This document shows, in pieces, positions 22,139 to 32,009 of a stretch of 64,000 nt of DNA. The notes beneath the pieces were generated by a model that saw only the letters and a list, made by a program, of their open reading frames with translations, was not told where the DNA came from and ran no database searches. The position numbers were made by a program, and so were the translations under genes. The DNA is taken from positions 372,001 through 436,000 of the forward strand of contig QYRS01000004.1 in NCBI GenBank assembly GCA_006503535.1, read 5' to 3'. This DNA comes from Arthrinium phaeospermum (Eukaryota > Ascomycota > Sordariomycetes > Amphisphaeriales > Apiosporaceae). Within the stretch, counting starts at the first letter, position 1; each line of letters opens with the position of its first letter.

Positions 22139-23169
22139 GATTGAAGTCTGGTTATGGTACTTGTCGAAGGAATGGTTAGGATGGCGGGCTTGCTTTGATG
22201 TCCAAGTTGCTGCTCGCTCCTGGCGAATGGTGATGAAGTCGTTGAGAGGTAGGTGGGATACTGATAAGCCTCAGAACAACAACCTTTGTTTGCTACCAGA
22301 TCTCGGAGTTGGTATCTGCTCTTCTTGAATTAGCAGTTCATCTTAGACGGAACGTGATACAACTTCTCCTTTGATTGACGAACCCGCATTCCCTCCGAGA
22401 TACTGAAAGGATAGGGGATAGGGGGAAAGAATAGAAACCGGAACTCACAAATAGGAGAGATGCTCGTATGTCCTGCATACAAATAACAATACTAGAGAAA
22501 GAACTGATCGTGGGGATGTTCATAGCAAAGATAAATACGAATGCCAACACTGCTTATTACAGGCGAGTAATATATAGACAACGCCAAGCAGCCTGAATAT
22601 CCAATGTTGCCTTCAATCCCCAAGCACCAACAGCACACCGCCACGAGAGACTTCCCCAAAACTAACGCTCCGAATGGTAATACTGTTTCATATACGGCCA
22701 GAGTGATCAGTTAGTTATTCTCAGACTTTGCGTCCATTGAAGAGACCAGTCGAGATACTACAAGCGCTGATAAGAATAGAATGCCGCCCTCGTAGCCCAG
22801 CAGTTTAGTTGAGGAGTTGGTTGTGGCGATGCCTTATGACTGGCATGACTACTTTGTCGGGTTTAAGCGTAACGCTTAACGTAACATTCAAGACGACGCT
22901 CAAGGTGAGCAATTCGGTCAGTCACAACATAGATGGCCAAGAGCGGTTGATTAGACGCCCGGAAGAGTGGGTGCGAGGCGCAGTTCCTGCAGGTGTACTC
23001 TGAGCCTCGAATTTCACCAACACCATCTTTATGACAGCTTTTGGCGTTGAGGCAACCAATCCACCAATTCAAAGTATTTAACTTGTGCATAAGTTCGTGT
23101 TGCCTGTCTGGAAAGCCGTCCCTCATCGACATAGCACTCAAACTCATCCACTGCGTACCTGCTCTCATC
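22139..23169. other. Divergent intergenic region with 17-nt palindrome
   Basis: About 1 kb shared by the promoters of two outward-facing small genes. It contains the near-perfect palindrome TTAAGCGT-A-ACGCTTAA at 22863-22879. No gene is seen. Confidence 0.45.
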
Positions 23170-23802
23170 ATGTCTGACCCTAACTCGGCCCAGGTTCTCC
23201 TTCAACTTACCACCTCCATGAGGGACATTTGCAAAGTCACCATCGAGACCACCTATGGCCTTGTGATTGTCGTCAATCCAGACAAGTCACTTAGCGTCCG
23301 CCATAGCGCGACCAAGAAGCCCAGTCCGGCGGGCACAAATAGCCAGTTGCCCGAACCCGGAGCCGAATCAGACACACAGCATAAACAGTCGGGCTACAAG
23401 TACCGCGTGTTCCCCGAGTACCAAACAGGATTTGTCTGGTATGACGTGGACTGGCCCGGTAACCCGAAGGGCGAATACATGGTGGATGAAGACGACCTGG
23501 CAGAGCGGTACGGCGAAGCGTGGAACACGGCCTACGAGGACTGGATGGACAGGCACACTGCGGCGTTCGAGGAGCAGGAGATGCACCTGTGCTCGCAGAA
23601 CCACCAGCCCTTCCCAGACGTGGAGGACCGGAAAGCCTGGGTGGTGGAGGGACTGCTTCTGACCTGTTGGTTGTCCCTACAGCCGGATGTGGAGAATGTC
23701 GAGTACAGGCCTGGCTGCAACGAGAATGTCGACTTGAACAAGGACTCGGTCGATACCACCTTGCAATCGGTATTGGGTGAGTTAGAAAGGTTGCTTAAGT
23801 AA
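23170..23802 (+). CDS. Small acidic protein of unknown function
   Basis: Single exon. I take ATG 23170 (context catcATGTCT), giving 210 aa; the frame is open further upstream, but those codons look like leader sequence. I recognise no domain. The N-terminal 40 residues form a beta-hairpin-like segment (CKVTIETTYGLVIVVNPDKSLSV). A polar linker follows, then a highly acidic aromatic region (FVWYDVDWPGNPKGEYMVDEDDLAERYGEAWNT as two blocks), and a helical end (SVLGELERLLK). The strong net negative charge and small size recall bacterial immunity proteins, and the gene is head-to-head with the toxin-like gene at 21464-22138. That link is inference only. Confidence 0.6.
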   Translation: MSDPNSAQVLLQLTTSMRDICKVTIETTYGLVIVVNPDKSLSVRHSATKKPSPAGTNSQLPEPGAESDTQHKQSGYKYRVFPEYQTGFVWYDVDWPGNPKGEYMVDEDDLAERYGEAWNTAYEDWMDRHTAAFEEQEMHLCSQNHQPFPDVEDRKAWVVEGLLLTCWLSLQPDVENVEYRPGCNENVDLNKDSVDTTLQSVLGELERLLK

Positions 23803-24167
23803 AGGATTAGATGATTTTCCTTGAGTTCCAACAATTCATGTCTTTGGTCTTATTTGATATATATTATTATGGATTGATGACCAAGTATCCAGTGCATACA
23901 TGTATGTTACAGGCTGACAGGTGATGGGTGACACTTGACTCGGCAATATTCAAATATGGGGGACATGCCACCTACAGGTGGGGCAGGATGTTTAGTGGAC
24001 ACCTCAGCTTTATCTGGAGGCGGGACCAGCTTTATCATCAGCAATCCACCCGCTCTAGGCACCATCGCAACCAACAACAAAGCCTCATCTTCCACGAGAC
24101 AACGACGCTCCTTCGAATCCGAACCCTAATACCTTCGCTATCGAATCGTCTATCCGCGAAAAACAAC
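23803..24167. other. Intergenic
   Basis: 365 bp: 3' UTR of the acidic-protein gene and promoter of the thioredoxin gene. Nothing else is seen. Confidence 0.5.
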
Positions 24168-25021
24168 ATGTCTGCGACCGTCAACATTTCCTCGCAGGCC
24201 GAGTGGCAACGCATCCTGGGCTCCTCGACCATCGTGGTCGCCGACTGTACGTAGCCCCCAGCAACGAATGCGCTTCCCGCCAGTGGTGGCCAAACAAATC
24301 AAACAGAACCTCGCTAACATGTGATGTTGGTGTAAAATAGTCTACGCCGACTGGTGCGGGCCCTGCAAGATGGTCGCGCCCACGTTCGAGTCGCTGTCGA
24401 CCAAGTTCTCCAAGCCGGGCAAGATCACCTTCGTCAAGGTCAACGTCGACAACCAGCAGCCCATCGCGAGCGCCCACGGCGTGCGCGCCATGCCCACCTT
24501 CCTCGTCTTCAAGAGCGGCTCCGTCATCGAGACCGTCCAGGGCGCCAACCCCCCGGGCCTGACCGCCGCCGTCGAGAAGGCCGTCAAGCTGGCCGGCCCC
24601 GGCGGCGCGCAGGGCGCCGTCTTCAAGACGCCCGGTCGCACGCTCGGCGGACCCGGTGGTGCATCTTCGCGCGGCGGGCGCAAGTTCTCGCGGCCTTGGA
24701 GCGTCAGCTCTTTCGGCTTCTTCAACGCCATCTTGACCTTCTTCGGCCTCTACCTGGTTTCTCTGTTCTCGGTAAGCAAGGCTTGTCTAATTGCCCTTTG
24801 AAATACTGCCGGCCTCGTTTCTGCAGTCATCTCGCTAACACTGCTCGCCATCTTTCTAGTTCGATCCGTACAAGGCCGCCGAGATATCCGATTTCAATGT
24901 ACACAAACCGAGCGGCGCTGTATTTGGCAGGGGATCTGGAGTAAAGAGCACAGGGGCTCAAGGCGAGCCAGGGCGTCCGACTGGTGGCGTGAGGACGCTG
25001 GCCGACCTGGGCGGCAGCTAA
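24168..25021 (+). CDS. Thioredoxin with C-terminal membrane anchor
   Basis: Exons 24168-24246, 24341-24771 and 24860-25021 encode 223 aa; all joins are in phase (gtacgt...tag, gtaagc...tag). The first join creates VVADFYADWCGPCKMVAP, the thioredoxin active site with the WCGPC redox pair. It is followed by KVNVDNQQPIASAHGVRAMPTFLVF, which contains the cis-Pro (MPTF). A Gly/Pro-rich linker leads to a hydrophobic helix (FGFFNAILTFFGLYLVSLFS), so the domain is probably tethered to a membrane. The short tail is Gly-rich and ends ADLGGS. Ordinary cytosolic thioredoxins are about half this length; the anchor is the distinguishing feature. Confidence 0.92.
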
Positions 25022-25575
25022 ACGATCTTTACAGTATTGGGGTTTACATGATTCGTGGGAGAGGAGTTCGGTTGTTTCGGCGGTTGTATTCGATTCCATA
25101 CCTCGTGAGTATTCACGGTTTAGCAGTGCAAATAAGCTCTCAGTACACTGCGCTGTATCATCTACTTGCATTCCTTGGCCTGGGATTTTGCTTTTGAGTG
25201 CATTCTTCTTTATTTCGATGAAGCTGGAGATACACAGTTGCATCATAACCACATCAGAGCCACAACTATGATGTGTACTATTACATGATCCCGTGCCATT
25301 TATTGGCATGCGGAGCGTCAATTGGGGCCCTCAACTGCCCGCCCCCACCAACGGGTTCTGGAAGTCGACGATCTCCCCTCTAGCACGGACCCCACGTCAA
25401 AAATAAGCCAATGGTAGAATGGGGTTTGCAGCTTAACAAAGCTCCCAGGTCCCGCAGCATCCCAACATGCAGAACTAATTCTCTGTCTCGTCGCAGGACC
25501 TCTTTCTGCTTCGCATCACTGTCTGCCTTCTATACAACCCAATCTCAGTTCCTTTGAAGCTTCATTGTTTCCAAG
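25022..25575. other. Intergenic
   Basis: About 550 bp between tandem genes; nothing recognised. A pyrimidine-rich stretch precedes the RSM22 ATG. Confidence 0.5.
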
Positions 25576-28110
25576 ATGCTGGCAGCTAGGAATGCGCAGA
25601 AGGCCTGCCCGCGTTGCAGAGCGCAGCTGCTGAATCTGTTTGAGCATGGCTTTGCCACTACATCTATCCGGCCCCAGCAGCCCGCCGCATTGAGGCTCTC
25701 GAGACCTCGATTCCCAATTGGCGCCACCACCTACGCTCGAAACTTCTCCTTGACACGCAGCTTAGCCCAAGATGCGCACGAAGAGCCAGACAAGTCGACA
25801 TCGCCCGAGGTGCCCGATGTGCCCGAGTCGACGGCAGAGATACCCGACGACATCGAGCTGGTAGTGCGCCAGGCCAAAGCACAATTCGGTGACACTCTAC
25901 CGAAAGACTATCTGAGCGAAGCAGAGCTGAAGCTTTACACACGCTACTACGGCCCGCCCTTGCGAGAAACCCTACCCGAAGATGTGGGGATGCCCATTCA
26001 CAAGACGTTGCTGAGTGAGGCGCACGGCGATTACATCTACGAACCAACGAAGCATACCCTGCTCAGGGAGAATGAAGATGGAGAGCTTGAGTCGATCGAA
26101 TACGACGCCCCACCACGTGCCGACGAAGGCGTTTCCGCTGGCGAGGGACAAGTGTCGACGGAGACGGGCGCCGAAGAAGCTGACATCCCTTCGGGCCTTG
26201 GAATCGATTACATCAAGGTGGTCGCCAAGAACAAGCGCGAGTTCGATGCGCTCATGAAGCTTCAGAAAGACTTTGAAAGAGCTAGCTTGCAACCGGCCGA
26301 GGAGGACCCCCTCCAAGAGCAAGAGGAACCTTTGGAAGAGGAAGAGTTCCCCGAGGAGGAGGAGGAGGAAGACTACCCGGAAGAAGAGGATGATGGTGTG
26401 GCAGATGCCGAGTTTGACCCAGACTTCGACCCGAATGCTCGCATTCATCCCTATACGAAGATGAACCAGTGGAGGGGTAACCCGAGCACCGTGCATATAC
26501 CCAAGAACGGCCTGGTCAAGCCTATCGCAGCCTTACTAGCACGTACAGATCTGAAGCACGTCCAAGAGGCTGCCGAAAGGGCCTACGGCGGCTCTGGTCT
26601 GCCAGACTCTGTTGCGACGCCCCAGTCTGGTAGAAGCAAGGGCCAGAAGCCCATCCCTGTCGAAGCCGGGCACCACCGTATGAGCGAGATTGACGCAGAC
26701 ACCTTCATGGCCGTCAATTTACCTGGCATGTATGCTTCTGTGATGAGCATTCTAGTGGACCTACGAAAGCGCATGGGCCGCGAGTGGATGCATGGCCTCA
26801 TGAGTCGGGGCAACGGAGAAGGTCCGCGAGTCCTCGATGTCGGTGCTGCAGGCGCTGGCTTGGTTGCGTGGGAACGGGTTCTTCGAACTGAGTGGGAGTT
26901 GTTGCACGGAACCGAGGGAAAGGCAGCAATGGGGCCGCCCAGCAAGAAGACGGTGGTTGTGGGATCCGATCATTTACGCCATCGCATCTCTCGATTCCTG
27001 CACAACACCACCTTCCTTCCTCGCTTGCCCGATTATTTGCATTCCGGGTCTAATGCTGAGGAGATGAGCGACTCCCAGATCCCCCAACCGCGAAAGTGCT
27101 ACGACGTCATCATTGCCTCGCATCAGCTCATGCCTACCAAAGACGGCCACAAGCGCAGGGCGTATATCGACAACCTGTGGGAGATGCTATCGCCTGAGGG
27201 CGGTATTCTCATCATCCTCGAGAAAGGCCATCCCCGTGGCTTCGAGGCGGTAGCTGATGTCCGTCAGCGTTTACTGGACGACTTCATCGAGGCCCCGACT
27301 TCGGAGCCGCGACCTGAATCGCATATACCGATTGACGAGCGACGTGTTCGCGAACCCGGTATGATCATTGCGCCTTGCACCACCCACAAGAAGTGTCCCA
27401 TGTACATGGAGCCTGGTACCGCCCACGGCCGCAAGGACTTCTGCCGGTTCAGCCAGCGTTTCATCCGCCCGCCTTTCCTGCAAAGAGTTCTTGGGGCCAA
27501 CCACCGCAACCACGAGGATGTGGACTTCTCCTTCGTGGCCGTTCAGCGTGGCATGACTGCGACCTCGCCCACTCCGGCGCAGCCCCCGGCGCCAGGCGCA
27601 GACCCGACCGATGCCGCCTTTGCCGGGTACGAAAACACCGACGAGGCGCCCAACCCATTCTCTCTGCCGAGAAACATCATGCCGCCGCTCAAGCGACACG
27701 GCCACGTCACCCTGGACCTTTGCACCCCGTCGGGCAACATCGAGCGCTGGACGGTGCCCAAGAGCTACAGCAAGCAGGCGTACCACGACGCGCGCAAGAC
27801 GCGGTGGGGCGACCTCTGGGCGCTGGGGGCCAAGACGCGCAGCGTGCGGCCGGTGCGGCTCGGCAAGGGCGGCGTGGCGTCGGGCGACGGGGGCGTGCGC
27901 GACCGCCGGGCCAGGGAGGCGGACACGATGAAGGGCAAGGGTCGGGTTATTAATCTCGATGCCGACTCCGGGGGCATCTACAAGGCGAGCGAGGGCGGGG
28001 CGACGAGCTTGATGGGCGGGAAGGGGGCGGTGCAGGGGGTGCGTCGGACCAAGGGGGGGAAGAAGTTGCGGAGTCGGCGGATTGGGGATGTATTGAAGGA
28101 TATTGACTAG
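25576..28110 (+). CDS. RSM22: Mitoribosome small-subunit assembly factor Rsm22 (METTL17-like)
   Basis: Single exon, 844 aa. The N-terminus is a mitochondrial targeting peptide (Arg, no acid until about residue 65; ARNFSLTRSLAQ). A Glu-dominated tract lies at about residues 243-275. The methyltransferase-like domain has RVLDVGAAGAGLVAWE as its SAM-binding strand and DVIIASHQLMPTKDGHKRRAYIDNLWEML downstream. Four Cys in PCTTHKKCPMY and RKDFCRF, with a further Cys nearby, match the iron-sulfur ligands of the Rsm22 family, followed by DVDFSFVAVQRG. The C-terminal 150 residues are basic and include a Gly/Arg-rich end. It binds mitochondrial small-subunit rRNA during assembly. In fission yeast the homologue is fused to Cox11; no such fusion occurs here. 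Confidence 0.93.
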   Translation: MLAARNAQKACPRCRAQLLNLFEHGFATTSIRPQQPAALRLSRPRFPIGATTYARNFSLTRSLAQDAHEEPDKSTSPEVPDVPESTAEIPDDIELVVRQAKAQFGDTLPKDYLSEAELKLYTRYYGPPLRETLPEDVGMPIHKTLLSEAHGDYIYEPTKHTLLRENEDGELESIEYDAPPRADEGVSAGEGQVSTETGAEEADIPSGLGIDYIKVVAKNKREFDALMKLQKDFERASLQPAEEDPLQEQEEPLEEEEFPEEEEEEDYPEEEDDGVADAEFDPDFDPNARIHPYTKMNQWRGNPSTVHIPKNGLVKPIAALLARTDLKHVQEAAERAYGGSGLPDSVATPQSGRSKGQKPIPVEAGHHRMSEIDADTFMAVNLPGMYASVMSILVDLRKRMGREWMHGLMSRGNGEGPRVLDVGAAGAGLVAWERVLRTEWELLHGTEGKAAMGPPSKKTVVVGSDHLRHRISRFLHNTTFLPRLPDYLHSGSNAEEMSDSQIPQPRKCYDVIIASHQLMPTKDGHKRRAYIDNLWEMLSPEGGILIILEKGHPRGFEAVADVRQRLLDDFIEAPTSEPRPESHIPIDERRVREPGMIIAPCTTHKKCPMYMEPGTAHGRKDFCRFSQRFIRPPFLQRVLGANHRNHEDVDFSFVAVQRGMTATSPTPAQPPAPGADPTDAAFAGYENTDEAPNPFSLPRNIMPPLKRHGHVTLDLCTPSGNIERWTVPKSYSKQAYHDARKTRWGDLWALGAKTRSVRPVRLGKGGVASGDGGVRDRRAREADTMKGKGRVINLDADSGGIYKASEGGATSLMGGKGAVQGVRRTKGGKKLRSRRIGDVLKDID

Positions 28111-28644
28111 GCGAGGTTGGGGTGTCTTGAAATTGTCCTTGTGAATGAGTTCGAGCTTTTTCGGTCTGGAATGTGTACGAGAAAACAGGAGCTTGCTTGC
28201 GAGGCAGGTTGGATGCATTGGCTGTACGATCCCATGTCATGTAAAAGTAGTAACGACGCTATTAACGAAGTTTTCTCTCTTCTATCTGCGGCGGCTAGTG
28301 AGAATGCGCTGTTGCACATCGCACAGGTCCAGCCACCGGCCGCCTCACGTTCGTTTGCCTGGGTACGAGGGTATCACGGCTCGGTGTTGTCAATTATTCT
28401 CTGGCTCACAGAAAGAATTGTTTGCAAGATCGGTGGTACAGACGATAGAGGGGCTGGAGTATGGGTTTGGGAAGTCAGTGCCTGTAGAATAAAATGCATA
28501 AAGTCCTGATCCTGATGCTCTCCCACCCCAACGACCCCAGGATCGACCATCTCCCACTCTGGAGCGCGCACCCTCGTCATACCATCTTCATATCAAATCC
28601 CAAGAGTATCGTGACGAGCCATTATAGCTTTTCGTCTTCCCACC
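28111..28644. other. Intergenic
   Basis: About 530 bp between tandem genes, with no coding signal. This is where the dense housekeeping block ends. Confidence 0.5.
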
Positions 28645-28960
28645 ATGCATTTCGGCCAAATCCCCCTCCCTCTGGTCGCCGCAGCATGCGCCGCGGCCGT
28701 GCTCGCTATGCCCGCTAGCAACCGGGGTCGCAGCGACCTTGCTCCCCGCTACGACGTAAGACAAATAGGCTTTTACTTACCTCTGTTCACGATACATTGG
28801 TGTTTTGCTTACTAAACCCCGGCTTCTTCCTCGCCAGTGTTTCGTCCCCAGCACTCGCTGCTTCGACAAGAATGTTTGCTGTGCGAGACTGTGGAAATGG
28901 CAGGACCCCGACGGATTGAACTCGACGTCCTGGGTCGGCGGTGGCGGTCGGCGGCCCTGA
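28645..28960 (+). CDS. Small secreted cysteine-containing protein (effector-like)
   Basis: Exons 28645-28755 and 28838-28960 encode only 77 aa. The intron is well formed: donor gtaaga, branch site TTACTAAAC, acceptor gccag, phase 0. The first exon is a signal peptide with an Ala/Val core (PLPLVAAACAAAVLAMP), followed by a short spacer ending ARY/D. The mature part has four Cys in CFVPSTRCFDKNVCC and then WKWQDPDG and a Gly/Arg end. The ATG context is caccATGC. The size, signal peptide and Cys spacing resemble fungal small secreted proteins. I cannot name a family, and a gene this short needs expression support. Confidence 0.6.
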
Positions 28961-29343
28961 CTTGGGCGGATGGATGCGCGTAGCGTAGATAATAGGCCTT
29001 AATCGAGTCGTTGGGGCATATGAGCGTTTGGCTTTTGAAGTGATGCGCTTTCTTTGGCAAGGATAAGAACCATTTTGTCTACTGGACATGTGAGAGCGCC
29101 CATCCGAATTCCCTCAGGGGTAGTCAGACGTCTTCCCCTTTTTTACAAAATCAAGTATTTCGATGTTGGTCATCTAGATCCGACCTCCAAAAATGCAGTT
29201 TTGAAGTTCTACGCGCTTGGTTTCCGGTATGTCACGATAAAAGGGTAGATATCCAGGAGGCCAAAAACAGATCAACAGAAAGAAGAGATGACAAAAAGTC
29301 AAAAAGAAGACGTATCCTGGTGACCAGGATGCATCGGGAATTG
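28961..29343. other. Intergenic; tRNA trailer and Pol III terminators
   Basis: This stretch is downstream of the tRNA on its strand. On the minus strand there are two T5 runs (plus-strand A runs at 29293-29297 and 29301-29305), suitable as Pol III terminators. Between them and the tRNA lie two hairpins (29314-29330 and 29331-29353). The rest is unremarkable. Confidence 0.55.
29290..29306 (-). terminator. Pol III terminator T-runs for tRNA-Lys
   Basis: Two runs of five T on the minus strand, about 40-55 nt past the tRNA 3' end; the first simple Pol III stop signals downstream. Confidence 0.6.
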
Positions 29344-29416
29344 AGCCCGATGCGGGGGTCGAACCCGCAGCCTTGAGATTAAGAGTCTCACGCTCTACCG
29401 ATTGAGCTAACCAGGC
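29344..29416 (-). tRNA. tRNA-Lys (anticodon CTT)
   Basis: 73 nt without intron. The acceptor stem pairs GCCTGGT with ATCGGGC (two G-U pairs). The D arm is GCTC...GAGC, the anticodon stem TGAGA/TCTCA encloses the loop CTCTTAA with anticodon CTT, and the T arm is GCGGG-TTCGACC-CCCGC. All invariant positions (T8, GG in the D loop, TTCGA) are present. The A and B boxes are normal. CTT reads AAG, the preferred fungal Lys codon. Confidence 0.95.
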
Positions 29417-30597
29417 AGGTTCTTATTGTTTGTTGAAGGATTTGCCGTTGGATAAGTATATGTTGCGTCGCTGTACTGAGGTTGCGTACGACAGAGAGTT
29501 GTGCCAAACTAAAAATGAATTGGGCGGATTTTTCTTGGTCGAGTGGGGTACCCAGCCATGAATCCTGACCCCAAATGCATCTACATCAGCGGCGTCGACA
29601 TGCAACGATGCCAGCATGCTAGCTATGATTGAGGAATAAAGAAGTCGAACCAAATGGCAGGAATTGTCGCATGTTTGTTTCTTTCTAATGAGGTTTTCCT
29701 CTCTTGCCCTTACGAGATCGCTTTAGATCACCAATCAGAACCAACGTCGGCAATGCCCCCTATTTCGCTTTTTCTTGTCCTGTAATACCAGGATCGCTAT
29801 AGATCATCCAGGGGTCTAATCGAGTCTCACAATCCCCAATGGACACATTCGGCAGAGGTGTTATGAGTGTTGCTCTTGCATCGGATGCTGGAGGGTCGGC
29901 ATCGACATCTGATGCGACACCCAAAGTCAAGAGGCGAATGTGCCTAACCCAGGGCAGACAGGTCACTGCATCTCCGTCCATGAAATAAGCGAAACTGAAG
30001 CGGCGGGGATAACGGCCTATGATTCCGCTCATTGGAGCGGACTCGGGGTGAGACGGGAAAGTAAGCAGAGGAACCCCATAATAGCCATTGTATGTCATAC
30101 CGTTTTTTTTTTTTAATTCCCGAGAGGACTACTACTTACCTGTTGTTGGCGGATGAGCGACATGTTGCATATGGCCCATGGAACAATATCATTCAGTCAG
30201 ACGACACCAAGCTGACTGCTTGGAGGTGGTGGTATTTACGAGGTTCCATCATGACATCTAAGCTTGGGCGAAGCTTTGCCAAGTCTGGTAAAAGTGGTAC
30301 GTTCGTGCCTGCACTTCTGGCTGACTCATCCCCCGGATTGGGCATGATGTCCCGAGCTACGTAGGCCCTGCGCCGCTTAGGATCAACAGGTCTGTATCAG
30401 CCCTCTTTGATTGGTTCTGTGGGTATGGGTAGGAAGTGGCTGTGAGATAATATGCAGCTGTGCGGCGTCCATGGCCAAGTGACATCAACAGGATACCAAA
30501 TCTTTATAAATATACCGAAAGGAGCCCATCTTAGGAGCCCGTCATTCTGGACTTGGGATATCCTACCATAGATCGACAGAAGCTACCAACCCTCATC
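29417..30597. other. Intergenic, no gene supported
   Basis: About 1.2 kb. A 112-codon minus-strand frame with a true ATG (30098-29760) has no motif and no neighbours in phase. A poly-T run lies at 30103-30114. Confidence 0.4.
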
Positions 30598-32009
30598 ATG
30601 GACTCATACAAACCCGGGAACTTGGCCTCTCCGGCGGACCAAGCCGCCTCATCCAATCTGGACTCGATCCTGGGAAGTGCATCGCCAGGCAAGCTTTCCC
30701 ACGTCGTCATCATCCCCCAGCGGCGCCCCAAGAAACGCGAACGCGGCTTCATCCGCGCGTATGCGCCCGACCTCTACCACTGCGGCATCGACCAGGCCAC
30801 CTTCTTGGCCTTCATCGACGGGCTCAACGAAGTTGTCGCGGCGCACCCCATCTTGGGCGCCTTCAACCTCGCCGGGGCAGCGGCCGGCTGGATCCCGCAG
30901 GCCGTCACCCCGATAGCCGGTGCTGTTGGGCTAGGTGTTCAAGTTGTGGCTCGGGTCATCACCGAGGTGAAAGCCAGGTCTAGGTAGGCTTTTCAGTTCT
31001 TGTTATATCGACTGGCCCCTTGATACTGAGTCATATCGTCCCACAGCCAGAATAGCTACCTGGAGAAGATGAATGATGAGCTGTTCCGTCCTCACGGTCT
31101 CTATTGCCTCATCATGGCGTACGACATACGTTCGCGGAGCGACAACGTGCAGTTCGACCTCGGGGCCGACCAAAGCACCACTGCCGTCGGCCAATCGTCA
31201 ACACCGGTCCCCAGTCAGAGCCAGGCCAGGTTTCGCAGCAACGACGGTGTCGCGGGCGCGGCCGAGTTCCCCGCCTCGGCCGAGCTGGTCTTTCTCGACC
31301 CCCACAACGATCCGCCGCCTGCTTACGACGACGGCAGCAGCAGCAGCAGCGACAATGAGAAGAGTGAGGAGAGTAGCGTCCAAGCGGGACCCAGCGGAGG
31401 TGGAAGCGGATTCACGGGCAAGCTTGCTAAGGTGACGGATTCTTTACAATCTTGGGCGGACTTGAGATCTCAACGGAAGTTTGTAAGTGGCCAACCCCCT
31501 TTCCCCCCACAGCCTTTTAATCCATCTGCTTCACCCATACCTTCCCATAACAACATTGAACCTACTCTTTCCCCCATTTGGTGTAGAAAGCTTTCTCATG
31601 ATGACATCTTCTGTCGCATGTTCAGCAAAGGAAGAACCCAACCAGCCTCATCGGCCCTCTTCTGGACCCGAAGGCAGAGATGAGTCCGAGAGACCTCAGG
31701 AAACAAGAGAAGAGGGAGGCCAAGCAGGAGCGACGGGCGGACAAACGGGAGCGCAAGGCGGAGAAGAGGCAGCGCAGACACCCGAATCGAGAACCCAGGA
31801 AACGCAAGGTCAAGCCTGTGAGTTCCTTTACTTGTTTAGAGACAAGTGTTATGTACTTTGTTGACTGATTTGAATTTTAGGGTATCCTGTACTTGATGAT
31901 TGTCAACATGCCCTCGGCCGCGGACATGAACACGGCGAATCATCTGCTCAACGCCAACGCCATGCAATCTCGAGACGGAGGAGGGAACTTGGCGGAGAAG
32001 TCTAATTAG
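30598..32009 (+). CDS. Fungal-specific protein with hydrophobic core and basic C-terminal module
   Basis: Exons 30598-30983, 31047-31482, 31626-31817 and 31881-32009 encode 380 aa, and all three introns are in phase. The N-terminal third has FLAFIDGLNEVVAAHPILGAFNLAGAAAGWIPQ and a Gly/Ala/Val helix (AGAVGLGVQVVARVI). It continues across the first splice into SYLEKMNDELFRPHGLYCLIM. A Ser/acidic linker follows. Exon 3 encodes a highly basic helix (MSPRDLRKQEKREAKQ...) and exon 4 GILYLMIVNMPSAADM. The same order of blocks occurs in many uncharacterised filamentous-fungal proteins, from memory. The hydrophobic segments suggest membrane association. Exon 3 uses the acceptor at 31625; the one at about 31586 leads to stops. 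Confidence 0.74.

Noticed and set aside
29760..30098. 112-codon minus-strand frame with true ATG
   Set aside because: No recognisable motif, no promoter or splice signals; left as intergenic.
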